Shown here piece after piece: positions 1 through 5,052 of a stretch of 5,052 bases of DNA (the first letter of the stretch is position 1; each line of letters starts with the position of its first letter). The notes below the pieces were generated by a model that searched no databases, was not told the DNA's origin, and saw only the letters and a program-made list of their open reading frames with translations. A program made the translations under genes and the position numbers. This DNA comes from Bacteroidota bacterium. Its GTDB lineage: Bacteria; Bacteroidota; Bacteroidia; Cytophagales; Cyclobacteriaceae. The stretch is from the NCBI GenBank assembly GCA_023417785.1, contig JAEZEH010000173.1, positions 1 to 5,052 on the forward strand. The letters are read 5' to 3'.

Positions 1-38
1 AGGGTTAAATTTTGAAATAAGTGACTGAGGCAAAATAA

Positions 39-66
39 AAAAAGCCGACCAACTGGCCGGCTTTTT
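39..66 (-). terminator. Rho-independent terminator (probably bidirectional)
   Basis: An inverted repeat pairs 39-50 with 55-66: five A-T pairs, GCCG/CGGC, one A-C mismatch, then CC/GG closing an AACT loop. On the minus strand the GC-rich stem is followed by a run of seven T (43 to 37), about 22 bases beyond the stop codon of the beta-barrel gene. This is the classic intrinsic terminator shape. A T run (62-66) also follows the stem on the plus strand, so it may stop transcription entering from the left too. Confidence 0.82.
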
Positions 67-87
67 AAAGCTCAACTTGAAAGGAGA

Positions 88-657
88 TTATTTTCTTCCA
101 CCAAAGAAGAAACCACCAATACGGATACCGATATAGCTGTTCTTCGATTCGAGGTCAGTACCTTCGAATTTTGTGCTACCGACGATATTATAGTCCAGGT
201 TGATGTTGAAGTGGCCAAGATCGAAACCTATTCTAGGGTAGAAACCGAATTTGGATTCAGCAGCAGCTCCACCGTCACCACTGTCAGAAACGGTTACAGC
301 AGCGAGGTTGTAAAGACCAAAACCAGCACCCACATAAGGTCTGAATTTGTTGTTGCTGAGGTAGTAGATACCATTCAGCGTGTAAGAACCGATAGCTGCA
401 GCAGATGCATTGTAATTAGCTACGTCTTCAGACAAGCCTCTAACGACAACAGCTCCTTCAATACGAAGACTGGCAGTTAACGCATCGCTCACGCGATATC
501 CCGGTTCGATAGCATAAAGAAATCCACCGCTTGCACCTTTTCCACCAGCCATCGCATATCCTAGACCAGTTGCCAGCCTGAATTTCTTGAACTCCTGTGC
601 ATTCGCGCCAACGGCCACAAGCAGTACAAGAGCAAAAAGCATTGATAATCTTTTCAT
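88..657 (-). CDS. Small outer-membrane beta-barrel protein
   Basis: Predicted 189-residue secreted protein. Residues 1-20 form a clear Sec signal peptide: basic MKRL start, a hydrophobic core from about 6 to 18, and a signal peptidase I site ANA before Gln21. The mature part is a run of alternating polar/hydrophobic strands rich in Gly, Tyr and Phe with short turns. It includes a RPYVGAGFGLY segment and a C-terminal strand ending GGFFFGGRK. This matches the general pattern of 8-stranded OMP_b-brl/OmpW-like barrels in Bacteroidota. No enzymatic motif is visible, and its function (porin, adhesin, structural) cannot be told from sequence. The ATG at 657 is preferred over an in-frame TTG at 693, because the longer form puts 12 polar residues before the signal peptide. 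It is a single-gene unit: the terminator follows directly and 278 bp of non-coding DNA precedes it. Confidence 0.85.
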   Translation of the reverse strand: MKRLSMLFALVLLVAVGANAQEFKKFRLATGLGYAMAGGKGASGGFLYAIEPGYRVSDALTASLRIEGAVVVRGLSEDVANYNASAAAIGSYTLNGIYYLSNNKFRPYVGAGFGLYNLAAVTVSDSGDGGAAAESKFGFYPRIGFDLGHFNINLDYNIVGSTKFEGTDLESKNSYIGIRIGGFFFGGRK

Positions 658-690
658 TTGTTTTTGAGATTTGGTTAAAAAATTAATTCT

Positions 691-698
691 CAAAATAA
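691..698 (-). promoter_or_regulatory. Possible -7 promoter box for the beta-barrel gene
   Basis: Read on the minus strand this is TTATTTTG, seven of eight matches to the Bacteroidota -7 consensus TAnnTTTG. It would start transcription some 25-30 bases before the ATG at 657. No convincing -33 TTG element sits at the usual spacing, so the call is weak. Confidence 0.25.
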
Positions 699-812
699 GG
701 CAATTTGTATGGCAGGCCGGTTTCTATTAAGGCTGCAAAGCTGAGGGCTGTAAGATTATGGGAAAGTGCGGAGAAAAAGTTGGATCGATAACTCGGTTTT
801 TTATCTCTATCC

Positions 813-863
813 GCAGGTTTTGCTTTCGAACAGGTAAAAGCACACCTGCCAATCGACCTGTTC
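813..863. repeat. Interlocked inverted repeats built on CAGGT/ACCTG
   Basis: Four copies of a pentamer lie within 47 bp: CAGGT at 814 and 831, then ACCTG at 844 and 856. They form two overlapping inverted repeats. One is GCAGGT..TGCTTT (813-826) with AAAGCA.ACCTGC (837-849): 12 pairs with one small internal loop. The other is GAACAGGT (828-835) with ACCTGTTC (856-863): 8 perfect pairs. The first hairpin's 10-base loop contains the left arm of the second, so the order is pseudoknot-like, or the two folds exclude each other. The element lies 73 bp beyond the asnB stop and 155 bp before the beta-barrel ATG. It could be a structured RNA or a multi-site operator; the sequence does not decide which. 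Confidence 0.5.
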
Positions 864-883
864 TTTAGGTTAGATGCGTTTCC

Positions 884-918
884 AAAAGCGGCAAACAGGG
901 GGCTTTTTACCTAAAAAG
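884..918 (-). terminator. Weak terminator-like hairpins after asnB
   Basis: Two overlapping weak stems follow the asnB stop on the minus strand. CTTTTT/AAAAAG (903-908 with 913-918) closes a four-base loop, and AAAAGC/GCTTTT (884-889 with 902-907) closes a 12-base loop and has a short T run. Neither has a GC-rich stem, so termination here would be inefficient or would need Rho. It is listed because nothing better lies between asnB and the beta-barrel gene. Confidence 0.3.
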
Positions 919-935
919 GCTCCGTCCTTGCTTCA

Positions 936-2849
936 CTAGCTGGCCTGTACCGGTTTAAACAAACGTTTCCACCACGTCTGAAATACGATCAAGGCCCAGA
1001 TACGGGCGTGGATATCACCCGGATTTGATGAAAAAAGCTGTGCTTTCAGCGTTTCGATATACCGATAGTCGAAGATTCGCTGTTCGCCAATGAGCTGCTT
1101 TGAAAGCAGGTCGTCAGTAATCGTTGAGCGTAATTCCTTTCTAAACCATTTCAGTAATGGTACCTCAAAGCCTTTCTTGGGTCTGTTGTACAATTCTTTA
1201 GGTAAAAAATCGGTGAATGCGTCACGCAAAATGCGCTTTCTGCCCGAAGGGTTAATCTTAAACGAATCCGGTAGACTGAACGCAAAATTTACAACCTCAT
1301 AGTCAAGAAAGGGAACCCGTACCTCCAGCGAGTTGGCCATACTCATCAGGTCGACCTTTACGAGCATATCATTTGGCAAAACGAGGCGCATATCCGTAAG
1401 GAGGATATCGTTCAGCGTTTCGCGATCAGGTATCGCATGCAGTAAAGCCTCTTTTCGTTCATTGTACTTCCTGGTTATCTGGTTTGCTACCTCCGGAAGA
1501 AACATCTTTCGCGCTTCGTGCTCGTGAACAAATCCGGCCCATTGCCAATATCGCTCGCGACTATCCAGTCGGGCACCGTGACTAAACCTGTGCAACTGGC
1601 GAAAAAGGTTTCCCACCGGATTGCTTCTTGACTGCGGAAGGGATTTCCAAAGCGGATGCAATGCTGAAACCAATTGTTCTTTCCACGACATATTCAATAT
1701 CTTGTAGCTCGCCGCGTGCTTGTTGTATCCGGCAAACATTTCATCAGCACCATCGCCTGATAGGGCAACAGTTGCATGTTTGCGTGTCTCCCGACTCAGG
1801 ATGTATACAGCCAGGGCCGATGAGTCGGCAAAGGGCTCATCCAGATACTCAAGTACCTTATGAACATGGCCAAGCAAGTCATCATTGGTAAGTGAGAAAA
1901 CCGTATGGTTTGTTTTGAAATGTTTTGCTACCAGGTTGGCATATTCGGTTTCATCGAAGAATTTTTCATCGCGGAAGCCAATGGAAAACGTGTGGAGGTC
2001 GGGCTTATATTGCTGTGCAAGGCCTGTGATAATCGAAGAATCAATACCTCCGCTGAGAAAACACCCCAGGGGAACATCGGCGACCATGCGCCGTCTCACC
2101 GATGCGTCGAGAAGACGCCGCAGTTCGACCTGGGCGTCGTCATAAGAAAGGTCTTTGAGAGGAATCCCATCTCCGTAAGGAATCTCATAATACTTTTCAA
2201 TCGTGATGTTTTGCCGTTTCACCTGTATATAGTGACCTGGCAAAAGCTTTTTTACAGAAGGAAAAATCGTCGACGGCGCCGGAATATAATTGAGTTGAAA
2301 AAATGTTAGAAGTGAGTCGTGGTCAAGAGACTTATCGATACCGTACTGAAGTATCGCCTTCATTTCAGAAGCGAAAAGGAACTTATCCTCATCGAAAGAA
2401 TAATACAGGGGCTTGATGCCAAAACGATCGCGGGCCAGAAACATGGTTTGTTCTGCTTTGTCGTAGATACAAAAAGAGAAGAACCCGTTAAGTTTGTTCA
2501 GGCACTTTGCACCCTGATCGATGTACATCTTCAGTAGCACCTCGGTGTCGCCCTGGGAAAAAAAAGAAACACCTTTGGCCGTCAGTTCCGACCGTAGTTC
2601 GCGGAAGTTGAAGATCTCGCCATTGAATATGATACAGTACCTCCGGCTCTCATCCCACATGGGCTGGTTGGAGACACTTGATGTGTCAATAATCGATAGG
2701 CGGCGATGGCCGAGCGCTACCCATTCTTCGAGTTGTATGTCCTGAAAATCGGGACCCCTGCTGGATATCGCCTGCGTTGCATTCGTGACATGAATCTTGT
2801 GAAACTTTCCAATGAGGTTGAATGCAAAAATTCCGGTAATTCCACACAT
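936..2849 (-). CDS. asnB: Asparagine synthetase B, glutamine-hydrolysing (EC 6.3.5.4)
   Basis: Cytosolic enzyme making asparagine from aspartate, ATP and glutamine. It is complete at 637 residues, in the long AsnB class (about 630) rather than the 554-residue E. coli form. The N-terminal class II glutamine amidotransferase domain (about 1-210) begins MCGITGIF, so Cys2 is the nucleophile once Met is removed, which fixes the start. Arg50 in GHRRLS, Asn76/Glu78 in FNGEIFNF and Asp101 in GDTE match the known glutamine-pocket residues. The synthetase domain (about 240-630) has the ATP pyrophosphatase loop LSGGIDSS (265-272), SGDGADEMFAGY (364-375), EVRVPFLD (509-516) and RPKKGFEVP (556-564). All key residues are present, so it should be active. 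Its start lies 13 bp after the DUF1080 stop, with no Shine-Dalgarno, suggesting co-transcription. Similar paralogues modify cell-surface polysaccharide or peptide precursors, but no such genes are seen here, so a housekeeping role is the simplest reading. Confidence 0.95.
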   Translation of the reverse strand: MCGITGIFAFNLIGKFHKIHVTNATQAISSRGPDFQDIQLEEWVALGHRRLSIIDTSSVSNQPMWDESRRYCIIFNGEIFNFRELRSELTAKGVSFFSQGDTEVLLKMYIDQGAKCLNKLNGFFSFCIYDKAEQTMFLARDRFGIKPLYYSFDEDKFLFASEMKAILQYGIDKSLDHDSLLTFFQLNYIPAPSTIFPSVKKLLPGHYIQVKRQNITIEKYYEIPYGDGIPLKDLSYDDAQVELRRLLDASVRRRMVADVPLGCFLSGGIDSSIITGLAQQYKPDLHTFSIGFRDEKFFDETEYANLVAKHFKTNHTVFSLTNDDLLGHVHKVLEYLDEPFADSSALAVYILSRETRKHATVALSGDGADEMFAGYNKHAASYKILNMSWKEQLVSALHPLWKSLPQSRSNPVGNLFRQLHRFSHGARLDSRERYWQWAGFVHEHEARKMFLPEVANQITRKYNERKEALLHAIPDRETLNDILLTDMRLVLPNDMLVKVDLMSMANSLEVRVPFLDYEVVNFAFSLPDSFKINPSGRKRILRDAFTDFLPKELYNRPKKGFEVPLLKWFRKELRSTITDDLLSKQLIGEQRIFDYRYIETLKAQLFSSNPGDIHARIWALIVFQTWWKRLFKPVQAS

Positions 2850-2862
2850 GAAAACTACTTTG

Positions 2863-3615
2863 TTACGGCGTCCGGTCCGCCAGGGGTTTGATTTTTATAT
2901 TTCGGAACCACACCTCATTGCCATGGTCCTGCAAGGCAATGTGCCCTTTTTGAGTAAGCCCATAGCCTGGAAAGTCTTTCCATTTGCTATTGGTACGTCG
3001 TTGATTCCAGTCGTCAGAACCAAGTTCGTATTCAACAACCATTTTTCCGTTGAGCCAATGCTCAACATGACTTTCATTGACCACAATGCGGCTGGCGTTC
3101 CATTCTCCGACAGCGTTTGATGCTTTCGCAGTGGGTTCGTGCATGTCGTAATTCGCTCCGGTAAACTGTCCGGGTTGAAGATCGCCAGGGTACCCTTCGT
3201 CATCAATAATCTGATACTCGGGTCCTGATGCATACGGTTGTTCAAACTCTTCGCTCACCCGGAAGATTACACCACTGTTACCTTTAGCTGAAATCTTCCA
3301 GTCGAAAGCCAGCTCGAAGTTTTCATATTGTTCGTTGGTAACCAGATCCGAACGAAGATTGATTTCGTCGTCCTTGAATGGCTTGCAGTGCAACGTTCCC
3401 CCCATCACTTCCCAGCTGTCATTTTCCAGGTTGCGGAAGGTTCGCCATCCTTTCATTGAGGTTCCGTCGAACAGTGAATACCATCCCTCAGCAGCTTCGC
3501 CGGGGGCGACATTGTTCAAAGGAGGCTCCTCATTATAAGCCGTGGATTTCTCCTGGTTCTGCGTTCCGCAAGAGAACGAAGCCAATACGACGCAAGCGAT
3601 CAAAAGTTTTTTCAT
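2863..3615 (-). CDS. DUF1080 (3-keto-disaccharide hydrolase-type) lipoprotein
   Basis: Predicted 250-residue lipoprotein. MKK, a hydrophobic stretch (4-14) and Cys16 in ASFSCG form a type II signal peptide, followed by a polar linker to about residue 42. The rest is one PF06439 domain with a concanavalin A-like jelly-roll fold. Hallmarks are WYSLFDGTSMKGW (45-57), WEVMGGTLHC (68-77), FDWKISAKGNSGVIFRV (104-120), PEYQIIDD (132-139), HWLNGKMVVEYE (186-197) and the C-terminal GHIALQDHGNEVWFRNIKIKPL strand pair (224-245). Characterised members hydrolyse or eliminate 3-keto-glucosides and related oxidised sugars, usually beside Gfo/Idh/MocA oxidoreductases. None is in view here, so the substrate is unknown. 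The ATG at 3615 is chosen over an in-frame TTG at 3630 because it starts the lipoprotein signal directly. It lies between the small membrane gene (16 bp before) and asnB (13 bp after). Confidence 0.88.
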   Translation of the reverse strand: MKKLLIACVVLASFSCGTQNQEKSTAYNEEPPLNNVAPGEAAEGWYSLFDGTSMKGWRTFRNLENDSWEVMGGTLHCKPFKDDEINLRSDLVTNEQYENFELAFDWKISAKGNSGVIFRVSEEFEQPYASGPEYQIIDDEGYPGDLQPGQFTGANYDMHEPTAKASNAVGEWNASRIVVNESHVEHWLNGKMVVEYELGSDDWNQRRTNSKWKDFPGYGLTQKGHIALQDHGNEVWFRNIKIKPLADRTP

Positions 3616-3631
3616 ATGACTGGTTTTCAAA

Positions 3632-3949
3632 TTAAGGTCTGGAAAATATGACTACCTGAGTAAACGCACCCGCACCAATTACCCGTGTTTCGTCGCCCCT
3701 GATGACCCGCGTTAGCGAGAACACGTAATAGTCATCGACATGGATAGTGTTCGCCCTGAAATCAAATCCATCTCTTTCAGCCTTTGCTTCGACGGCGTAA
3801 ACATGTTTTTCGAGTGGGGGGTTCGTGATAAAAGCGATGAAAAGAAACGCAACTACCACGAGGAGCCGAAGCACCCATTTGAAGACTATAAATAGGATAA
3901 TAAAAACAACTACAACCACCGCTATGGTGATACCTGTGCTCCAGTCCAT
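3632..3949 (-). CDS. Small two-helix membrane protein, DUF4359-like
   Basis: Predicted 105-residue inner-membrane protein of unknown function. Residues 7-23 and 26-42 are two hydrophobic segments, rich in Val/Ile/Phe and separated by Lys24; they could form a helical hairpin or one long anchor. The second ends in TNPP (42-45), followed by a soluble tail of about 60 residues with DDYYVFSLTRV (72-82) and a Gly-rich strand VIGAGAFTQVVIF (90-102). The layout of membrane helix, NP-x motif, then a YxxFS strand and an IG strand resembles DUF4359-type small membrane proteins, but I recall this pattern only loosely. The ATG at 3949 gives a sensible N-terminus. It is the first gene of the likely three-gene minus-strand operon. 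No clear promoter box precedes it. Confidence 0.75.
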   Translation of the reverse strand: MDWSTGITIAVVVVVFIILFIVFKWVLRLLVVVAFLFIAFITNPPLEKHVYAVEAKAERDGFDFRANTIHVDDYYVFSLTRVIRGDETRVIGAGAFTQVVIFSRP

Positions 3950-4046
3950 GGCGCGTAAATTAGGATTTATTCCCGAATAGAGGAACGGTCTGTTGGGTTC
4001 TTTTATTGAGTTGCGTTTCCACTTCGATCCATGGTCTGAACAGCAC

Positions 4047-4060
4047 CGATAATCGATAAT
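4047..4060. repeat. 7-bp tandem direct repeat in divergent intergenic region
   Basis: CGATAAT occurs twice in tandem (4047-4053, 4054-4060) between the minus-strand operon start (3949) and the plus-strand lipoprotein start (4142). It lies about 60 bp before the predicted -7 box of the latter, where an activator site could sit. Chance occurrence is also possible. The rest of 3950-4141 shows no gene. Confidence 0.35.
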
Positions 4061-4118
4061 AGTTTAGTGCTCACCGGATTGCCATCAGGCGGCTCTTCTC
4101 CGTTTGGCATGGATATAG

Positions 4119-4126
4119 TATATTTG
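4119..4126 (+). promoter_or_regulatory. Bacteroidota -7 promoter box for the NlpC/P60 gene
   Basis: TATATTTG matches the Bacteroidota primary-sigma -7 consensus TAnnTTTG at all fixed positions. Transcription would begin near 4132-4134, leaving a leader of roughly 10 bases before the ATG at 4142. A TTTG at 4103-4106 is only 12 bases upstream, short of the usual 17-23 spacing for a -33 element, so that half is poor. The box lies inside the open frame that extends upstream of 4142, which argues for the internal start. Confidence 0.45.
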
Positions 4127-4141
4127 AAAGACTTTTTTACT

Positions 4142-4645
4142 ATGGAGAAATTTTTTTATCTGCAACATTCCAAAAAGCTTATTGCGACTTTTGGTGTTGG
4201 TATCACGCTTTTCCTCTTCTCATGTGCGTCGACTAAAAAAGCCACCGTGCGCGATGAGAAAGTTCAACGGGTGATCAGTTCCGCGCGAAGCTACCTTGGT
4301 ACGCCATACAAATACGGTGGCACGACACGTGCCGGAATGGATTGTTCCGGACTTCTCCTCAACGCATTCAAGGAAGTTGACATCTCGCTTCCACGAAGCT
4401 CATCGGATCAGAGCAAGGTTGGGGTCGACGTGAAGATGGGTGAACTACAACCGGGCGATCTTGTGTTTTTTGCCACTGGTCGAAAGAAAAAACAGATCAC
4501 CCACGTTGGTCTGGTCACTGAAGTCAAATCAAAAAAAGAGGTAAAATTTATCCACGCCTCATCAAAAATTGGTGTGTGCGAGGTTAATATTTACTCAGCC
4601 TATTATCAGAAAGCCTATCGGAAGGCTCGAAGGATTATTGATTAA
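4142..4645 (+). CDS. NlpC/P60 cell-wall peptidase lipoprotein
   Basis: Predicted 167-residue lipoprotein with one NlpC/P60 cysteine peptidase domain, the family that cuts peptidoglycan stem peptides (typically D-Glu-diaminopimelate bonds) in the periplasm. Residues 1-27 are a type II signal peptide with a long hydrophobic stretch (13-26) and lipobox Cys28 in FSCAS. The catalytic domain spans about 40-165. LGTPYKYGGTTRAGMDCSG (52-70) carries nucleophile Cys68, THVGLV (120-125) carries His121 and FIHAS (136-140) carries His138, giving a complete triad. LPRSSSDQ (83-90) and LQPGDLVFF (102-110) are further family marks. Size and layout resemble E. coli MepS (Spr). In-frame GTG (4067) and ATG (4109) exist upstream, but they would bury the signal peptide behind 25 or 11 extra residues, and a promoter box lies between 4109 and 4142. 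Glycosylasparaginase follows 41 bp later on the same strand, possibly co-transcribed. Confidence 0.92.
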   Translation: MEKFFYLQHSKKLIATFGVGITLFLFSCASTKKATVRDEKVQRVISSARSYLGTPYKYGGTTRAGMDCSGLLLNAFKEVDISLPRSSSDQSKVGVDVKMGELQPGDLVFFATGRKKKQITHVGLVTEVKSKKEVKFIHASSKIGVCEVNIYSAYYQKAYRKARRIID

Positions 4646-4659
4646 CGGAGGCTTTTTAC

Positions 4660-4672
4660 TAGTTTCAAACTA
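4660..4672. promoter_or_regulatory. Perfect 13-bp palindrome before glycosylasparaginase
   Basis: TAGTTT-C-AAACTA is a perfect inverted repeat with a single central base. It sits in the 41-bp gap between the NlpC/P60 stop and the next ATG, and overlaps the short palindrome TACGTA (4671-4676). As RNA it gives only a five-pair AT-rich hairpin, so a protein-binding DNA site is the likelier role, if it has one. An AT-rich palindrome of this size can also arise by chance. Confidence 0.3.
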
Positions 4673-4686
4673 CGTATCATAAGCCT

Positions 4687-5052
4687 ATGTCCTCAAGAAG
4701 GGAATTCATTCAAACGCTAACGGCTGCGGGAGTCGGCCTTTCGACCGTTGGACCTGTCAAAGCCACACAGAAGCCATTGGTTATTTCAACCTGGAACTTC
4801 GGACTTGCCGCGAACGCCGCGGCGTGGAAGATCCTGAATTCAGGAGGAAGAGCACTCGACGCCGTCGAGGCCGGTGCAAAGGTTCCGGAAGCCGATCCTA
4901 CAGAAACATCTGTTGGTTTCGGCGGGCTTCCCGATCGCGACGGATTCGTCACGCTTGACGCGTGTATCATGGATGAAAACGGCAATTGCGGATCTGTGGC
5001 TTTTTTGCAGGATATCGTTCACCCCATTAGTGTAGCCCGGGCCGTGATGGAG
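4687..5052 (+). CDS. N4-(beta-N-acetylglucosaminyl)-L-asparaginase, N-terminal part
   Basis: First 122 codons of glycosylasparaginase (EC 3.5.1.26), cut by the window end. This N-terminal nucleophile hydrolase splits GlcNAc-asparagine, the core of N-linked glycans, into aspartate and an aminated sugar that loses ammonia. Residues 1-26 are a twin-arginine signal: SRREFIQT (3-10), then a weakly hydrophobic Ala/Gly/Leu stretch, implying folded export to the periplasm. The mature part starts KPLVISTWNFG (29-39), where Trp36 corresponds to the substrate-pocket Trp11 of the Elizabethkingia meningosepticum enzyme. GGRALDAVEAG (53-63), DPTETSVGFGGLPDRDG (70-86), VTLDACIMDENG (88-99) and HPISVARAVME (112-122) all fit that family closely. 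The nucleophile Thr at the autocleavage site (about 150 residues into the mature protein) lies beyond the window, so activity cannot be judged. The frame is open to the last base. Related plant-type asparaginases lack STWNFG, so the assignment is firm. Confidence 0.93.
   Translation, partial: MSSRREFIQTLTAAGVGLSTVGPVKATQKPLVISTWNFGLAANAAAWKILNSGGRALDAVEAGAKVPEADPTETSVGFGGLPDRDGFVTLDACIMDENGNCGSVAFLQDIVHPISVARAVME

Noticed and set aside
211..480. 89-codon plus-strand open frame
   Set aside because: It is antisense to the beta-barrel gene; its Ser/Thr/Val-rich composition mirrors the Gly/Ala/Tyr-rich barrel coding.
658..935. Search for a small protein gene or tRNA in the intergenic region
   Set aside because: I saw no convincing start plus coding pattern and no cloverleaf; only the repeat cluster and weak hairpins stand out.
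1905..2309. 134-codon plus-strand open frame, plus several others at 1090-1527, 1628-1891 and 2319-2745
   Set aside because: All lie antisense inside the complete, well-conserved asnB gene and encode low-complexity Arg/Ser/Cys-rich peptides with no domain signature.
2812..3245. Overlapping open frames on both strands (102 codons plus, 116 codons minus) within the DUF1080 gene
   Set aside because: The DUF1080 frame matches a known domain along its whole length. The others are its shadows, with no signal peptide or motif.
4067..4141. 25-codon N-terminal extension of the NlpC/P60 gene from GTG 4067 (or ATG 4109)
   Set aside because: It would place a non-hydrophobic extension before a textbook lipoprotein signal, and a consensus -7 box lies within it.
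4710..5022. Minus-strand open frames of 91 and 60 codons
   Set aside because: They are antisense to the glycosylasparaginase frame, which matches its family residue by residue.
1..5052. CRISPR array, insertion sequence, integrase, toxin-antitoxin or phage-defence system
   Set aside because: There are no regularly spaced repeats, no terminal inverted repeats with a transposase, and no nuclease or toxin motifs; every substantial frame is explained by conventional metabolic or envelope genes.

Overview
The window looks like an ordinary chromosomal stretch from a member of the Bacteroidota, probably a Cytophagales-type free-living bacterium; the order is an inference. The pointers are several. 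There are small lipoproteins with Phe/Ser-rich lipoboxes ending in FSC, and no Shine-Dalgarno sequence stands before the starts. A perfect Bacteroidota-type -7 box (TAnnTTTG) lies before the NlpC/P60 gene. The DUF1080 protein is of a kind common in this phylum. The glycosylasparaginase closely resembles, from memory, the well-studied Elizabethkingia (Flavobacterium) meningosepticum enzyme. Base composition is moderate, with no obvious foreign island, transposase, integrase, tRNA, rRNA or CRISPR.

Layout. Positions 39-66 hold a strong bidirectional terminator. It closes a minus-strand gene (88-657) for a small secreted outer-membrane beta-barrel protein. Positions 658-935 are non-coding. This stretch holds an unusual interlocked set of inverted repeats built on CAGGT (813-863) and a weak terminator-like hairpin (884-918). 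From 3949 down to 936 on the minus strand runs a tight three-gene cluster, probably one operon, with gaps of 16 and 13 bp. It comprises a 105-residue two-helix membrane protein, a DUF1080 / 3-keto-disaccharide hydrolase-type lipoprotein, and a complete glutamine-dependent asparagine synthetase (asnB).

Positions 3950-4141 form a divergent intergenic region with a 7-bp tandem repeat and the likely promoter of the plus-strand genes. Those are an NlpC/P60 cell-wall peptidase lipoprotein (4142-4645) and, 41 bp later, the first 122 codons of a Tat-exported N4-(beta-N-acetylglucosaminyl)-L-asparaginase (4687 to the window edge).

How they may work together. Most products act in the cell envelope: beta-barrel, two lipoproteins, membrane protein and Tat-exported glycosylasparaginase. 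AsnB is the one clearly cytosolic enzyme. Glycosylasparaginase releases aspartate from GlcNAc-Asn, and AsnB converts aspartate to asparagine, but they are in divergent units, so a shared pathway is only speculation. I found no clear evidence for a new multi-gene system. The most unusual non-coding signal is the repeat cluster at 813-863.
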